Shown: positions 22,226 through 33,244, counted from the stretch's first letter. The stretch is DNA of 64,000 nt from Hyphomicrobiales bacterium (GCA_017302635.1 JAFLCX010000002.1:372001-436000), one strand, 5' to 3'. Notes: generated by a model not told the origin, from the sequence alone. A program made the numbers and translations.

Positions 22226-22423
22226 GGAATGAACTCGTGATGCGCGTTCCCCCGAACCCGTGCTGGTGTTGCCGCGCGGGCGGGTGAGGATCGCTCAATG
22301 GGATGCTAAGCGGCCCCTATAGCCAGAAGGCGAAGACGGGCCAAGCGGAAAAGTGGCTTGGGCCGAGCTTTCCCGCGCGGAGTTTTTCTGCAACATTCCT
22401 GCCGCGTCGAAAGGGGGTGCTGG

Positions 22424-23374
22424 ATGAAGGGATTTCTGATCGTCTGGGGTATGGCAGCTGTGCTGCTGTTTTCCGTTCAGGGCCATGCGCAACCGCTGCC
22501 GAAGGATATTGCCGGCGCGCGTGATCACCCTGCCGTGGGGCGCTACGAAGGCTCTGTCATCGCCTTTTCGAAGCTGCGTGACTACGACGAGATGCGCTTC
22601 CCGATCCGCCGCATGGTGGGCCGCACGATGAATGCCGAGAACGCGCTGGACGTGAAGGGCCGCTCGACGCGTTATCTTTATCGTGGACCCGTCGGGCGAT
22701 CTTCTCTCGAAGTGGTGCGCAATTACGAGCAGCGCCTGCAGGGGCAGGGTTTCGAGACCTTGTTCTTCTGCCGCACATCCGAGTGCGGCGGGCAGGATCT
22801 GTGGTGGGCGATGACAGACCAGCTCAAGGGCACGGGACTGCCGCCGAACTGGGAGAACCAGACCTATCTCGCCGCCCGGCTCAAACGCGCCGAAGGGGAC
22901 ATTATCGTCGCGATCCTCTCCGTCGAGCAGGGGCAGGAAGTGCGCTCGATGATTGATGTCGTCGAGACAAGGGGCATGGAGACCGACAAGATCAAGGTGA
23001 TCGACGCCGCTGCGCTGAAAACCTCGCTCGATACGCATGGTCGCGCGGCGCTTTACGGCATCACGTTCGAATTCGACAAGGCCGATATCCGAGCGGAATC
23101 GAAGCCGCAACTCGATGAGATTGTTGCGTTTCTCAAAGCGAATGCGCAGGTTTCGATCGTGGTCGCCGGACACACGGACGCGAAGGGCGCTTTCGACTAC
23201 AATGTCGACCTGTCGCGTCGTCGCGCGCAATCGGTGGTGCGGGCACTGACGTCGGCGGGCATTGCCGCATCGAGGCTCACACCGTTCGGGGCGGGGATGG
23301 CGTCCCCTGTGGCAACCAATGACAGCGACGACGGCCGGGCCCTGAACCGGCGCGTCGAGATCGTGAAACGATAG
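22424..23374 (+). CDS. OmpA-family protein with N-terminal DUF4892-like domain
   Basis: 316 residues. The N-terminus MKGFLIVWGMAAVLLFSVQGHA is a signal peptide, and ATG 22424 follows AAGGGGG. Residues about 30-200 resemble DUF4892 (DHPAVGRYEGSVI, RYLYRGP, FETLFFCRTSECGG). Residues about 212-316 form an OmpA-like peptidoglycan-binding domain with FEFDKADIRAES, VVAGHTDAKGAFDYNVDLSRRRA and NRRVEI. The protein should sit in the periplasm or outer membrane and anchor to the cell wall. It may be co-transcribed with the lemA-M48-gtrA genes that follow, starting 39 bases later. Confidence 0.85.
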   Translation: MKGFLIVWGMAAVLLFSVQGHAQPLPKDIAGARDHPAVGRYEGSVIAFSKLRDYDEMRFPIRRMVGRTMNAENALDVKGRSTRYLYRGPVGRSSLEVVRNYEQRLQGQGFETLFFCRTSECGGQDLWWAMTDQLKGTGLPPNWENQTYLAARLKRAEGDIIVAILSVEQGQEVRSMIDVVETRGMETDKIKVIDAAALKTSLDTHGRAALYGITFEFDKADIRAESKPQLDEIVAFLKANAQVSIVVAGHTDAKGAFDYNVDLSRRRAQSVVRALTSAGIAASRLTPFGAGMASPVATNDSDDGRALNRRVEIVKR

Positions 23375-23413
23375 GATCGAACGGCCAGATTGTCGCAACA
23401 AGGAGTTCACATC

Positions 23414-23971
23414 ATGGAATGGGTTATTCTCGGTCTGATCGTGCTGGTCGTCCTGTGGGGCATCGGCACCTATAACGGGCTGGTTACATTGCGGCAGCGG
23501 GCCAATCAGGCCTTCGCCGATATCGATGTGCAACTGAAGCAGCGGCACGATCTCATCCCCAATCTGGTGGAAACCGTGAAGGGCTATGCCACCCACGAGA
23601 AGGAGACGCTTGATGCGGTGATCAAGGCGCGAAACACAGCGATCTCCGCGCAAGGCACGCCGGGGCAGGCGGCGGCTGAGCAGCAGCTTTCCGGCGCGCT
23701 GGGGCGGCTGATCGCGCTCTCGGAAGCCTATCCGGATCTGAAAGCCAACACGAACTTTCTCGATCTGCAGGGCCAGCTCGCGAATGTGGAAGACAAGCTC
23801 TCCGCGGCCCGGCGTTTCTTCAACAATGCAGTGAGCGAGTTCAACGCGGCCATTCAGGCCTTTCCGGCCGTTCTGTTCGCGCGCAGCTTCGGCTTCTCCG
23901 AGCGCACCTTCTTCGATGTGGGCGACGAAGCGCGCGTAACGTTGGACAAAGCCCCGAGCGTGAAGTTCTGA
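23414..23971 (+). CDS. LemA family protein
   Basis: This 185-residue protein has one N-terminal membrane helix (MEWVILGLIVLVVLWGIGTYNG) and a long helical domain with LKQRHDLIPNLVETVKGYATHEKETLD, quoted by its landmarks QRHDLIPNL and ETVKGYA. LemA proteins are small membrane-anchored helical bundles of unclear role, often encoded beside M48 or TPM-domain proteins, as here. AAGGAGTT precedes ATG 23414, which is a better start than 23390. The M48 gene starts seven bases after the stop. Confidence 0.93.
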   Translation: MEWVILGLIVLVVLWGIGTYNGLVTLRQRANQAFADIDVQLKQRHDLIPNLVETVKGYATHEKETLDAVIKARNTAISAQGTPGQAAAEQQLSGALGRLIALSEAYPDLKANTNFLDLQGQLANVEDKLSAARRFFNNAVSEFNAAIQAFPAVLFARSFGFSERTFFDVGDEARVTLDKAPSVKF

Positions 23972-23978
23972 GTTTGCC

Positions 23979-25040
23979 ATGATCGGCGAGGCCTTCGGGC
24001 TCTACACTCATATCCGGCGCAATCGCTGGCGATCCTGGTTCTTGATCGCCGGCCTTTTCGTGCTGGTGCTAATGATCACCTTCGCGATCACGCTGATGAT
24101 CGACGGGCAAACGCGCTATGCGCCGCTCGATGATCACATCGGCTATGCGGCGCGGCAGACACTCGTCTATGCGCCGATCGCGCTGGCTGCGACTGGGCTT
24201 TGGGTGATGATCGGGTTTGGCGCGAATGTCGCCATGATCAATTGGGCAACGGGCGCACAATCACTCACCCGCGAGGAAGCGCCACGTCTGTGGAAGCTCA
24301 CCGAAAATCTGTGCATTTCGCGGGGCATGGCCGTGCCGCGTCTCGCGATCATCGATACCGATGCGCTCAATGCCTACGCTTCAGGCGTCAACGAGAAGCA
24401 ATACACGGTCACGGTCACACGCGGGCTGATGGACACGCTCAATGACGCTGAGTTGGAAGCTGTCATCGCGCACGAACTCACACATATCCGCAACGGCGAT
24501 GTGAAGCTAATGATTGTCGCCGTGCTGATCGCGGGTGTCGTTTCGTTTTTCGGCGAGATGGCGGTGCGGGGCGCGCGTTTCTCAAACGTGCAGGTGACGC
24601 ATCGTGGCTCGGATGGTGACAGCCGCGGCTCGGGCAAGGGTGCGGCGGTGCTGATCGGTATCGCCATTCTTATTCTCGCGTGGATTCTGGCGGTGGTGAT
24701 CCGGTTTGCACTCTCGCGCAGTCGCGAATATCTCGCTGATGCCGGTGCGGTGGAGCTTACCAAAAATCCGGATGCGATGATCTCGGCCCTGCTGAAAATC
24801 TCAGGCCGGGCCGATATCCCCGGCGTGCCCTCCGGCGTGATGGACATGTGCATCGAGAATGATCCGAACGATTTCGCGGATATTTTTTCGACCCACCCGT
24901 CCATCACCAAACGCGTGCAGGCCTTGCAATCCTATGCCGGCGGCATCGTGCCGCCGTCGCCACCGCCCCGGATCCGTGATCGCGAGCCGCTGCCGCAGAT
25001 GGTCGAGAAACGCGGACCATGGGGCAGGCCGCCTCAATGA
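23979..25040 (+). CDS. M48-family membrane metalloprotease (HtpX-like)
   Basis: 353 residues. Two N-terminal membrane helices precede the zinc site HELTH (H165, H169) followed by IRNGD. A second hydrophobic pair (VAVLIAGVVSFFG and AVLIGIAILILAWILAVVI) follows. The third ligand Glu is in SREYLADAGAVELTKNPD. The C-terminus is proline-rich. Such HtpX-like enzymes degrade misfolded membrane proteins. Pairing with lemA is common in proteobacteria. The GtrA gene start overlaps this stop by four bases (ATGA). Confidence 0.92.
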   Translation: MIGEAFGLYTHIRRNRWRSWFLIAGLFVLVLMITFAITLMIDGQTRYAPLDDHIGYAARQTLVYAPIALAATGLWVMIGFGANVAMINWATGAQSLTREEAPRLWKLTENLCISRGMAVPRLAIIDTDALNAYASGVNEKQYTVTVTRGLMDTLNDAELEAVIAHELTHIRNGDVKLMIVAVLIAGVVSFFGEMAVRGARFSNVQVTHRGSDGDSRGSGKGAAVLIGIAILILAWILAVVIRFALSRSREYLADAGAVELTKNPDAMISALLKISGRADIPGVPSGVMDMCIENDPNDFADIFSTHPSITKRVQALQSYAGGIVPPSPPPRIRDREPLPQMVEKRGPWGRPPQ

Positions 25041-25441
25041 ACGAATTGAGTGCTCCGCAGCGCCTTTTCCGGCAGTTCATCGCATTTTTCGGGGTAGGGC
25101 TTGTGGCGGCCGTGACGCATTACGGCGTGCTGGTCTGGCTTGTCGAGATGGAAGGGATGCCGGTCATTCCGGCGACTCTGGTGGGCTATGTGCTCGGCGG
25201 GCTTGTGTCTTACGGGCTCAACCGGGTCGTGACCTTCGCCGCCACGCGCAGCCACACGGAAGCGGGATGGCGGTTTGCAATCGTGGCAGGCGTGGGGTTC
25301 TTCCTTACCTGGGGGCTGATGGGCCTGTTTCATACCCGCTGGGGCGTGCCCTACATCCTTGCTCAGGTGATCACGACCGGCATTGTGCTGGTCTGGAGCT
25401 TCGTCGCGCACAAATACTGGAGCTTTGCCGACCGGCACTGA
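25037..25441 (+). CDS. GtrA family membrane protein
   Basis: This 134-residue protein has four predicted helices and the GtrA pattern FIAFFGVGLVAAVTHYGVLVWL near the start. SYGLNRVVTFAA follows in the middle, with a terminal HKYWSFAD box. GtrA proteins are thought to flip or handle polyprenyl-linked sugars for surface glycans; no glycosyltransferase lies nearby here. ATG 25037 overlaps the M48 stop and is preceded by GGGGCAGG; ATG 25019 would add six residues. It ends the ompA-lemA-M48-gtrA group. Confidence 0.88.
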   Translation: MNELSAPQRLFRQFIAFFGVGLVAAVTHYGVLVWLVEMEGMPVIPATLVGYVLGGLVSYGLNRVVTFAATRSHTEAGWRFAIVAGVGFFLTWGLMGLFHTRWGVPYILAQVITTGIVLVWSFVAHKYWSFADRH

Positions 25442-25444
25442 CTT

Positions 25445-26149
25445 TCATTCCAGCGGGGCGACCTTGAGGCCCACGAAAGCCATGCGCGCCTGATTGTGCC
25501 CCGGATTCTGCTCAAGTCGACGCGCCGTAAGGCCCATGCCTTCGAGCAAAGTCAGCATCTCGCCTGCAGTGTAGCGTGTAAGGCCGAGATCCTCGCGCAG
25601 CTTGCGATAATCGGAAAGTGCGGCGTGCACGAGACCGATGCCCGCCGCGCCCAGGAATCCGCCCTCAAACCCGAAGCGGATAAGTGCCAGTGCGTCGGTC
25701 AACGCAGGCAAATCGGGCGGCAGGATATCCCCCAAAACAATCCGCCCGCCATCCCGGAGTTTCGCCACGAGTTTTTCGATCAGGCCGGGGAAATCCGCGC
25801 GCGGCACATATTGCGCCACTGAATGCAGGATGACGAGATCGACGCTTTCCTCAGGCAGGGCCAGCGCTTCGGCATCCGAGAGCACGGTGATCCTGCTGTT
25901 CGCATTGAAGCGGGTGCCGAGTTTCTCGCGCACATTGGGGGCGGCATCCGCCAGCATCAGCTTGCGAGTGTGGCTTGCGAGGTCATCGGCGGACAATGCC
26001 TCGCCGCAGCCGAAATCGAGCACAATCGAATCCGTGTCGGGCACGAGCGCCACGAGGTCTCTCGCCAGCAGCTTGTAATGCAGCACGCGATGCCGCTCGT
26101 TCACATAGATCGGATGATCCGAATTCCAGTATTCGACCCAGCTTTTCAT
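25445..26149 (-). CDS. Class I SAM-dependent methyltransferase
   Basis: 234 residues. Motif I is IVLDFGCGEALSADDL near residue 42. Acidic motif II/III regions follow with VLSDAEALALPEESVDLVILHSVAQYV and GGRIVLGDILPPD. The fold is clearly a Rossmann methyltransferase, but the substrate is not evident. The N-terminus MKSWVEYWNSDHPIYVNERH differs from ubiquinone (UbiE/UbiG) enzymes. It starts 21 bases after the stop of the upstream cytochrome c gene on the same strand. Confidence 0.85.
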   Translation of the reverse strand: MKSWVEYWNSDHPIYVNERHRVLHYKLLARDLVALVPDTDSIVLDFGCGEALSADDLASHTRKLMLADAAPNVREKLGTRFNANSRITVLSDAEALALPEESVDLVILHSVAQYVPRADFPGLIEKLVAKLRDGGRIVLGDILPPDLPALTDALALIRFGFEGGFLGAAGIGLVHAALSDYRKLREDLGLTRYTAGEMLTLLEGMGLTARRLEQNPGHNQARMAFVGLKVAPLE

Positions 26150-26170
26150 GGCTTGGGATGTCTCATGCCT

Positions 26171-26488
26171 TCACCTCTGGCGCAAGCGCTTCAGATAGGC
26201 GATGAAATCGCTGATATCGCGTGGAGAGAGCCGGATTTCCGGCATGTCTTTGTGGCCGACTACAATCCCTTCCGCGAGCGCCTCCTCAAGGTCGGCAGGG
26301 TTACCCTGCCGGGCGACATAACGGAACGGCGGGGCCTCCTTGTGCGGACTGGGGCTGACGCGGCCGATGGCATGGCAGCGCCCGCAATTCTCCCGCGCGA
26401 TCGCCTGTCCACGATCGGCGCTGGCCGAAAGGGCGGGGTTGGCAAGCACCAGAATCGATCCGCAGGTGAAAAGCAGCGCTTTGAACAT
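26171..26488 (-). CDS. Small periplasmic c-type cytochrome
   Basis: 105 residues with a signal peptide (MFKALLFTCGSILVLANPALSA) and one haem-binding CGRCH (C35, C38, H39). The likely distal ligand is M82 in KDMPEIRLS. The C-terminal helix ISDFIAYLKRL is typical of monohaem class I cytochromes. It should carry electrons in the periplasm; its partner is unknown. It lies 69 bases downstream of carA on the same strand and may be read from the carA transcript. Confidence 0.9.
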   Translation of the reverse strand: MFKALLFTCGSILVLANPALSASADRGQAIARENCGRCHAIGRVSPSPHKEAPPFRYVARQGNPADLEEALAEGIVVGHKDMPEIRLSPRDISDFIAYLKRLRQR

Positions 26489-26557
26489 GACACACTCCTC
26501 CAGTTTGAGGGAGAGAATGTCGGATCGAAGCGCAGCTGTCCTTGATCTGGATTCGGC

Positions 26558-27775
26558 TCAGGCCTTCGCCTTGTGCACCCGCATCATCTCGACAAAACGA
26601 TCGAACAGGTAGTGGCTGTCTTCCGGGCCTGGAGAGGCTTCCGGATGCTGCTGCACCGAGAAGGCCGGGCGATCCTTGAGGCGGATGCCGCAATTCGAGC
26701 CATCGAACAGTGAGACATGCGTCTCTTCAGCTTGCGCTGGCAGGGTTTTGGGGTCGACCGCGAAACCGTGGTTCATCGAAACGATTTCGACCTTGCCCGT
26801 CGCATGCTCTTTCACCGGGTGATTGGCGCCGTGATGCCCCTGCGGCATTTTCATGGTCTTCGCACCAATTGCGAGCGCGAGCATCTGATGGCCGAGGCAG
26901 ATCCCGAAGGTCGGGATTTTCGCATCCAGCAACGCCTTGATGGTCGGCACAGAATATTCACCCGTTGCCGCCGGGTCACCGGGGCCGTTGGCAAGAAAGA
27001 CGCCATCGGGCTTCAGAGCCAGCACGTCTTCCGCCTTCGAATTCGGTGGCAGCACGGTGACCTTGCAGCCGCGCGAGGCGAGGAGGCGCAGGATGTTGCG
27101 CTTGATGCCGTAATCGAGCGCGACGACATGAAATTCCGGCTTTTCCTGCCGGCCATAGCCCTGACCCCAGGTCCACGTTGTCTCATCCCAGCTGTAGCGT
27201 TGCGGCCCGGTGACAAGCGGAACGAGATCGAGTCCGTCCATCGAGGGCAGGGCTTTGGCAGCCGAGACAAGCGCCTTGCGATCAAAAGCACCAGCCGCAT
27301 CATGCGCGACAATCGCGTTCTGCATACCCTTGTCGCGGATCAGCGCCGTGAGTGCGCGCGTGTCGACGCCGGCGATGCCGACGATGTTGCGGGCCTTGAG
27401 CCAGCTGTCGAGGTGCCGGCTCGCGCGATAATTCGAAGGATCGGTGATCGATGCGCCAAGCACCACTCCGGAAAGCCCGGTGCTCGCGGCCATGTTCACG
27501 GTCTCGATATCTTCCTCGTTCACGCCCACATTGCCGATATGGGGGAAAGTGAAGGTGATGATCTGCCCCGAATAAGAGGGGTCGGTCATGATTTCCTGAT
27601 AGCCGGTCATGGCGGTGTTGAAACACAACTCGCCATGCCCGAGTCCGAAGGCTCCGATGCCCTCGCCCTCGATCACCGTACCATCGGCGAGCACCAGCAA
27701 GGCGCTGGCCGAGTGGGTTGCCCAGGGTGCGGGCGCGCTCGCGCTATTTTCGGATTGCGGGACAATCGACATCAT
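26558..27775 (-). CDS. carA: Carbamoyl-phosphate synthase small subunit (glutamine amidotransferase)
   Basis: This 405-residue protein hydrolyses glutamine and channels ammonia to CarB. The N-terminal half has ALLVLADGTVIEGEGIG and GELCFNTAMTGYQEIMTDPSY. The class I amidotransferase half has FLANGPGDP, the catalytic cysteine in FGICLGHQ (about C293), and the His-Glu pair in QHPEASPGP. ATG 27775 (or 27772) follows GGTGAG; a longer frame to 28093 lacks support and would overlap yqeY. It is about 4.3 kb from carB, with other genes between, rather than adjacent. Confidence 0.95.
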   Translation of the reverse strand: MMSIVPQSENSASAPAPWATHSASALLVLADGTVIEGEGIGAFGLGHGELCFNTAMTGYQEIMTDPSYSGQIITFTFPHIGNVGVNEEDIETVNMAASTGLSGVVLGASITDPSNYRASRHLDSWLKARNIVGIAGVDTRALTALIRDKGMQNAIVAHDAAGAFDRKALVSAAKALPSMDGLDLVPLVTGPQRYSWDETTWTWGQGYGRQEKPEFHVVALDYGIKRNILRLLASRGCKVTVLPPNSKAEDVLALKPDGVFLANGPGDPAATGEYSVPTIKALLDAKIPTFGICLGHQMLALAIGAKTMKMPQGHHGANHPVKEHATGKVEIVSMNHGFAVDPKTLPAQAEETHVSLFDGSNCGIRLKDRPAFSVQQHPEASPGPEDSHYLFDRFVEMMRVHKAKA

Positions 27776-27914
27776 GGCACTCACCGGGTCTGAAAGGGGC
27801 GGCGACCGGACCCATGAAGGTCCACGCTCGGCATCCGTGCTCCGCTTAAGGAAGCTTTGCCCCGAAATCAATTCCCGTGCGGCAGATTTGCCGCCAATCC
27901 TGAGGAAAGACGCA

Positions 27915-28367
27915 ATGCGCGACACCATCATGGCTGCCATGAAAGATGCGATGAAATCCGGCGACAAGGTTCGCCTCGGTGCCGTGCGCCTCATCCAGGC
28001 GGCGTTCAAGGATCGCGATATCGAGGCACGCGGTGCCGGCAAGGAAAAGGCCTCAGATGACGAGTTGCTCTCGCTCCTGCAGAAAATGATCAAGCAGCGG
28101 CAGGAATCCTCCTCGATCTACAAGACCAATGGCCGCCCCGAGCTCGCGGCGCAGGAGGATGCCGAGATCGCCGTCATCCAGTCGTTCCTGCCGAAGCAGA
28201 TGGACGAGGCCGAAGTGAAGGCCGCCATTGCAGCCGCGATCTCTGAGACAGGTGCTGCGGGCATGAAGGATATGGGCAAGGTGATCGCGCATCTGAAAGA
28301 GCGCTTCGCCGGCCAGATGGATTTCGGGCGCGCGAGCGGGTTGGTGAAGGCCGCGCTGGCGGGGTAG
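27915..28367 (+). CDS. GatB/YqeY domain-containing protein
   Basis: 150 residues. Residues 1-148 match the YqeY family: MKDAMKSGDKVRLGAVRLI at the start, LQKMIKQRQES in the middle, QSFLPKQMDEAEV, and the C-terminal GQMDFGRASGLVKAAL. It resembles the tRNA-binding tail of GatB and may assist tRNA-dependent amidation, but the function is not settled. The order yqeY-dnaG-rpoD is conserved in many proteobacteria. The start faces carA across 139 bases, so that interval should hold two divergent promoters. Confidence 0.93.
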   Translation: MRDTIMAAMKDAMKSGDKVRLGAVRLIQAAFKDRDIEARGAGKEKASDDELLSLLQKMIKQRQESSSIYKTNGRPELAAQEDAEIAVIQSFLPKQMDEAEVKAAIAAAISETGAAGMKDMGKVIAHLKERFAGQMDFGRASGLVKAALAG

Positions 28368-28404
28368 CGCAAAATCGCGCGCCCTGTGGATAGCGGGGAT
28401 TGTG

Positions 28405-28426
28405 AAGGGCCGTTCGCTCGGCCCTT
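28405..28426. terminator. Hairpin between yqeY and dnaG, possible terminator or attenuator
   Basis: AAGGGCCG (28405-28412) pairs perfectly with CGGCCCTT (28419-28426) around a six-base loop. Only TTTA follows, so termination would be weak. It could partly separate yqeY from dnaG expression. Confidence 0.4.
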
Positions 28427-28459
28427 TATGCTGCCTACAGCATCCGCTAAGCCGGATTG

Positions 28460-30343
28460 ATGATGCGTTTTCCGCCTTCCATCCTTGAGGAAATCCGCGC
28501 CCGCCTGCCGGTGTCGGCGGTGGTGGGGCGGCGCGTGCGGCTCACCAAGGCGGGGCGGGAATGGCGCGGGCTCTCGCCCTTCAACGCCGAGAAGACGCCG
28601 AGCTTTTATGTCAATGATCAGAAGCAGTTCTACCATTGCTTCTCCTCCGGCAAACATGGCGACATCTTCTCGTTCGTGACCGAAACCGAGGGGCTCTCCT
28701 TCCCCGAAGCCGTCGAGCGGCTGGCAGGCGAAGCCGGTGTCACGCTCCCGAAGCTCACGCCGGAAACCGTGGAGCGTGAAAAGGCCCGCGCCGGTCTCAA
28801 CGAGGCGATGGAGATCGCCGCAGCCTTCTTCGAGGAGCAGTTGAAATCGCCAGTGGGGCGCGAGGCGCGCGCCTATCTCGCGGGGCGTGACCTGGGGGCA
28901 GATGTCATCGCGCGTTTCAGGCTCGGATATGCTCCGCCAGAGCGCTTCGCCCTGCGTGACCATCTCGCGGCGAAGAATGTTCCCTCTGAAGTGATGATCG
29001 AGGCCGGGCTGCTGGTCACGGCTGAGGATATCACCGTTCCCTATGATCGCTTCCGCGACCGGGTGATGTTTCCGATCCAGAATGCGAAAGGGCAGGTGAT
29101 CGCCTTTGGCGGGCGGGCGCTCTCGAAGGATGTGCAGGCGAAATACCTGAACTCGCCCGAGACGCCGATTTTTCACAAGGGTGCCACGCTTTATAACCTC
29201 AACCGGGCGCGCAAGCCGGCGCATGATGCGGGCACGCTTTTTCTCGTCGAAGGCTATGTCGATTGCATCGCGCTCGATCGGGCCGGCCTCGCGAACGTTG
29301 TGGCACCTCTCGGCACTGCGCTCACCGAGGATCAGCTGGGGCTCGTCTGGCGGATCGCGGGAGAGCCGATCCTGTGCTTCGACGGTGACAAAGCCGGACT
29401 CCGGGCCGCGCATCGCGCGCTCGATCTCGCGTTGCCGATGATCGGTGCCGGGAAAACCTTGCGTTTCGTCTTCCTGCCCGAGGGCATGGACCCCGATGAC
29501 CTCTTGCGGTCACGCGGGGCCGATGCCCTGCGCGAAGCCTTGTCAAAGCCGCGACCGCTCGTCGATGTGCTGGCCGAGCGCGAGATCGGCCGCGCGCCGC
29601 TCGAAACACCCGAGCAGCGCGCCGACCTCGAAAAGCGCCTGTTCGGAGCGGTCGCGCGCATCGCTGATGACGACCTGAAGCGCCATTACCGCGATGCGAT
29701 TTCCGAGCGCCTGCGTGCGATTTTCCGCCCCGCCGGTGGCGCAGGGGGGCGGGCCAATGTATCCGGTCGCGCCGGGGTGCGGCGTCGCCTCGCACCGAAC
29801 GAGCCGTTGCGCCCCTCCGATATGGCCTCGATGATCGGCGGCGCGAGCGAGGGGCTGAAGCGCAATGCCTTGTTTCGTCCGGCTTCAGGTCTGATGGCGC
29901 GCGAAGCCGCTTTGGTGCTGGCTGCGGTCAACCATCCGGCACTCGTGGAGGCGGAAGCCGAAACCTTCGCAGAATTGATCCTCGCCTCGCCCGAGACGCG
30001 CATCATCCGTGCTGCCCTGCTCGATTTCGCAGCGCGTGGCGAGCATCAGCCTTATGCCGAGGCGCTAGTTGCGCGCGGGCTCGCCGAACCTTTGCGCGCA
30101 ATCGAGCAGGCGGCCCGCAATGAAGGTTGGGCAGGAGCCGCCACCCAATTTTCTCGCGTTCAGATGGCGTGGCGCGAGGCTTCCCACTTGCATGCGCGGC
30201 AATCGTTTCTAAATAGCGAGATTGATGCTGTCGCCGGTCAGGGCGCTGAGGACGGGGGCGAGGAGCGATTCGAGCGTCTGAGGGCGCTGGTGCGGCGGCG
30301 TGAAGCGCAGCCCGAAGCGGATGGCAGCATGGAAGGATTGTGA
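28460..30343 (+). CDS. dnaG: DNA primase
   Basis: This protein of about 627 residues synthesises RNA primers at the replication fork. The N-terminal region has the CHC2 shape (LSPFNAEKTPSF then YHCFSSGKHGD), but three of four zinc ligands are replaced: Cys to Ser, His to Asn and the last Cys to Ser. I recall the same loss in other alphaproteobacterial DnaGs. The TOPRIM core is intact, with LVEGYVDCIALDRAG near residue 263 and CFDGDKAGLRAA near 307. The C-terminal DnaB-binding part is present. ATG 28460 or 28463 is the likely start. Confidence 0.96.
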   Translation: MMRFPPSILEEIRARLPVSAVVGRRVRLTKAGREWRGLSPFNAEKTPSFYVNDQKQFYHCFSSGKHGDIFSFVTETEGLSFPEAVERLAGEAGVTLPKLTPETVEREKARAGLNEAMEIAAAFFEEQLKSPVGREARAYLAGRDLGADVIARFRLGYAPPERFALRDHLAAKNVPSEVMIEAGLLVTAEDITVPYDRFRDRVMFPIQNAKGQVIAFGGRALSKDVQAKYLNSPETPIFHKGATLYNLNRARKPAHDAGTLFLVEGYVDCIALDRAGLANVVAPLGTALTEDQLGLVWRIAGEPILCFDGDKAGLRAAHRALDLALPMIGAGKTLRFVFLPEGMDPDDLLRSRGADALREALSKPRPLVDVLAEREIGRAPLETPEQRADLEKRLFGAVARIADDDLKRHYRDAISERLRAIFRPAGGAGGRANVSGRAGVRRRLAPNEPLRPSDMASMIGGASEGLKRNALFRPASGLMAREAALVLAAVNHPALVEAEAETFAELILASPETRIIRAALLDFAARGEHQPYAEALVARGLAEPLRAIEQAARNEGWAGAATQFSRVQMAWREASHLHARQSFLNSEIDAVAGQGAEDGGEERFERLRALVRRREAQPEADGSMEGL

Positions 30344-30582
30344 AAAGAGGGGTTGCGCGAGGCTCGTTTCCGACGCAAAGCCCATTCTTTCTCCGATCTG
30401 GTGGAAATTTGTTGGAGTTCAGCGCCCGAAAACGCGTTTCAGGTGCTTTGGTTTAGGGGCCGTTAAACTGCTTGGCGATAATCGCTCGAGGCCTGTGGCC
30501 GCGAGTTGGCCTGTCGTTTGGAGCTGCGTTCCTCTCGCGGTTCCGTGCAGTTCTGGTCCAGTGATGGTGGGAAAAACGTCGG

Positions 30583-32601
<2,019 letters not shown>

Positions 32602-32647
32602 TCGCCTTTGGGTGCGCGCCTCGCAGTGCAGGAGCGTTGACAGCAAA

Positions 32648-32683
32648 ACGCCCGGAAGCGGTCAGCTCCCGGGCGTCTTTTTT
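32648..32683 (+). terminator. Rho-independent terminator of rpoD
   Basis: ACGCCCGG (32648-32655) pairs with CCGGGCGT (32669-32676), followed by CTTTTTT. On the other strand AAAACG precedes the stem, so the hairpin may also end the convergent DUF2852 gene. Confidence 0.85.
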
Positions 32684-32705
32684 GTCCAGTCGCGAGCGGG
32701 TTCGC

Positions 32706-33170
32706 TCAACCCTGAGGCTTCTCCTCGCCGCGCACGTCCAGCGGGCGGTTCTTGCGGTCTTCCATGAACTGCTCGAACTCGGCCTTGTCCTTGGCATGGC
32801 GCAGGCGATCGAGGAAATCGCGGAATTCCTGCGCCTCGTCCTCGAGGCGGCGGATGGTCTCCGAGCGATATTCATCGAAGGCGCGGTTGCCCGAGGGGGC
32901 GAACCCGGCCGGGGCGCCACCGCCCCACATCCGCTGGCGGAACTCGTTCCAGCGATCCATCTTCTCCTGCATCCGGCTCATCTTGCGCTCCCAGCGTGCT
33001 GCACGGTGCTCGTTCCACGTGCCCTGATATCCACAACCCATGCGACCACTCCAGATCATGTAGAAGAGGATCGCGAGGCCCAGAGGCCAGAACAGCACGA
33101 ACCCCACGATCATCGCGGCAATCCAGCCGCCACGGCCAAACCCGTCCAACCGTGAAACAACGGCGTTCAT
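32706..33170 (-). CDS. DUF2852 domain-containing protein
   Basis: 154 residues. One N-terminal membrane helix (GGWIAAMIVGFVLFWPLGLAILFYMIW) is followed by a strongly charged, helical region with WERKMSRMQEKMDRWNEFRQRMWGGG and a long coiled-coil-like tail, RRLEDEAQEFRDFLDRLRHAKDKAEFEQFM; the landmarks are W and M residues at about 60-80. This matches DUF2852, a family largely confined to alphaproteobacteria and without a known function. The promoter region holds a perfect 21-base palindrome 54 bases before the ATG. Confidence 0.9.
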   Translation of the reverse strand: MNAVVSRLDGFGRGGWIAAMIVGFVLFWPLGLAILFYMIWSGRMGCGYQGTWNEHRAARWERKMSRMQEKMDRWNEFRQRMWGGGAPAGFAPSGNRAFDEYRSETIRRLEDEAQEFRDFLDRLRHAKDKAEFEQFMEDRKNRPLDVRGEEKPQG

Positions 33171-33223
33171 CTCTCGCTCCTCATCCGGTTTCAGAATGAC
33201 ATCGGCTCATGCCACGTCATGTG

Positions 33224-33244
33224 AATGTAAATCACATTTACATT
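33224..33244. promoter_or_regulatory. Perfect palindromic operator-like site upstream of the DUF2852 gene
   Basis: AATGTAAAT (33224-33232) and ATTTACATT (33236-33244) are exact reverse complements around CAC, inside GC-rich DNA. Size and symmetry fit a dimeric repressor site. It lies 54 bases before the DUF2852 start, and the TetR gene ending at 33303 is the nearest regulator. Confidence 0.6.

Noticed and set aside
27776..28093. A 106-residue extension of CarA
   Set aside because: It would overlap the yqeY start on the other strand, and the CarA family start fits ATG 27775.
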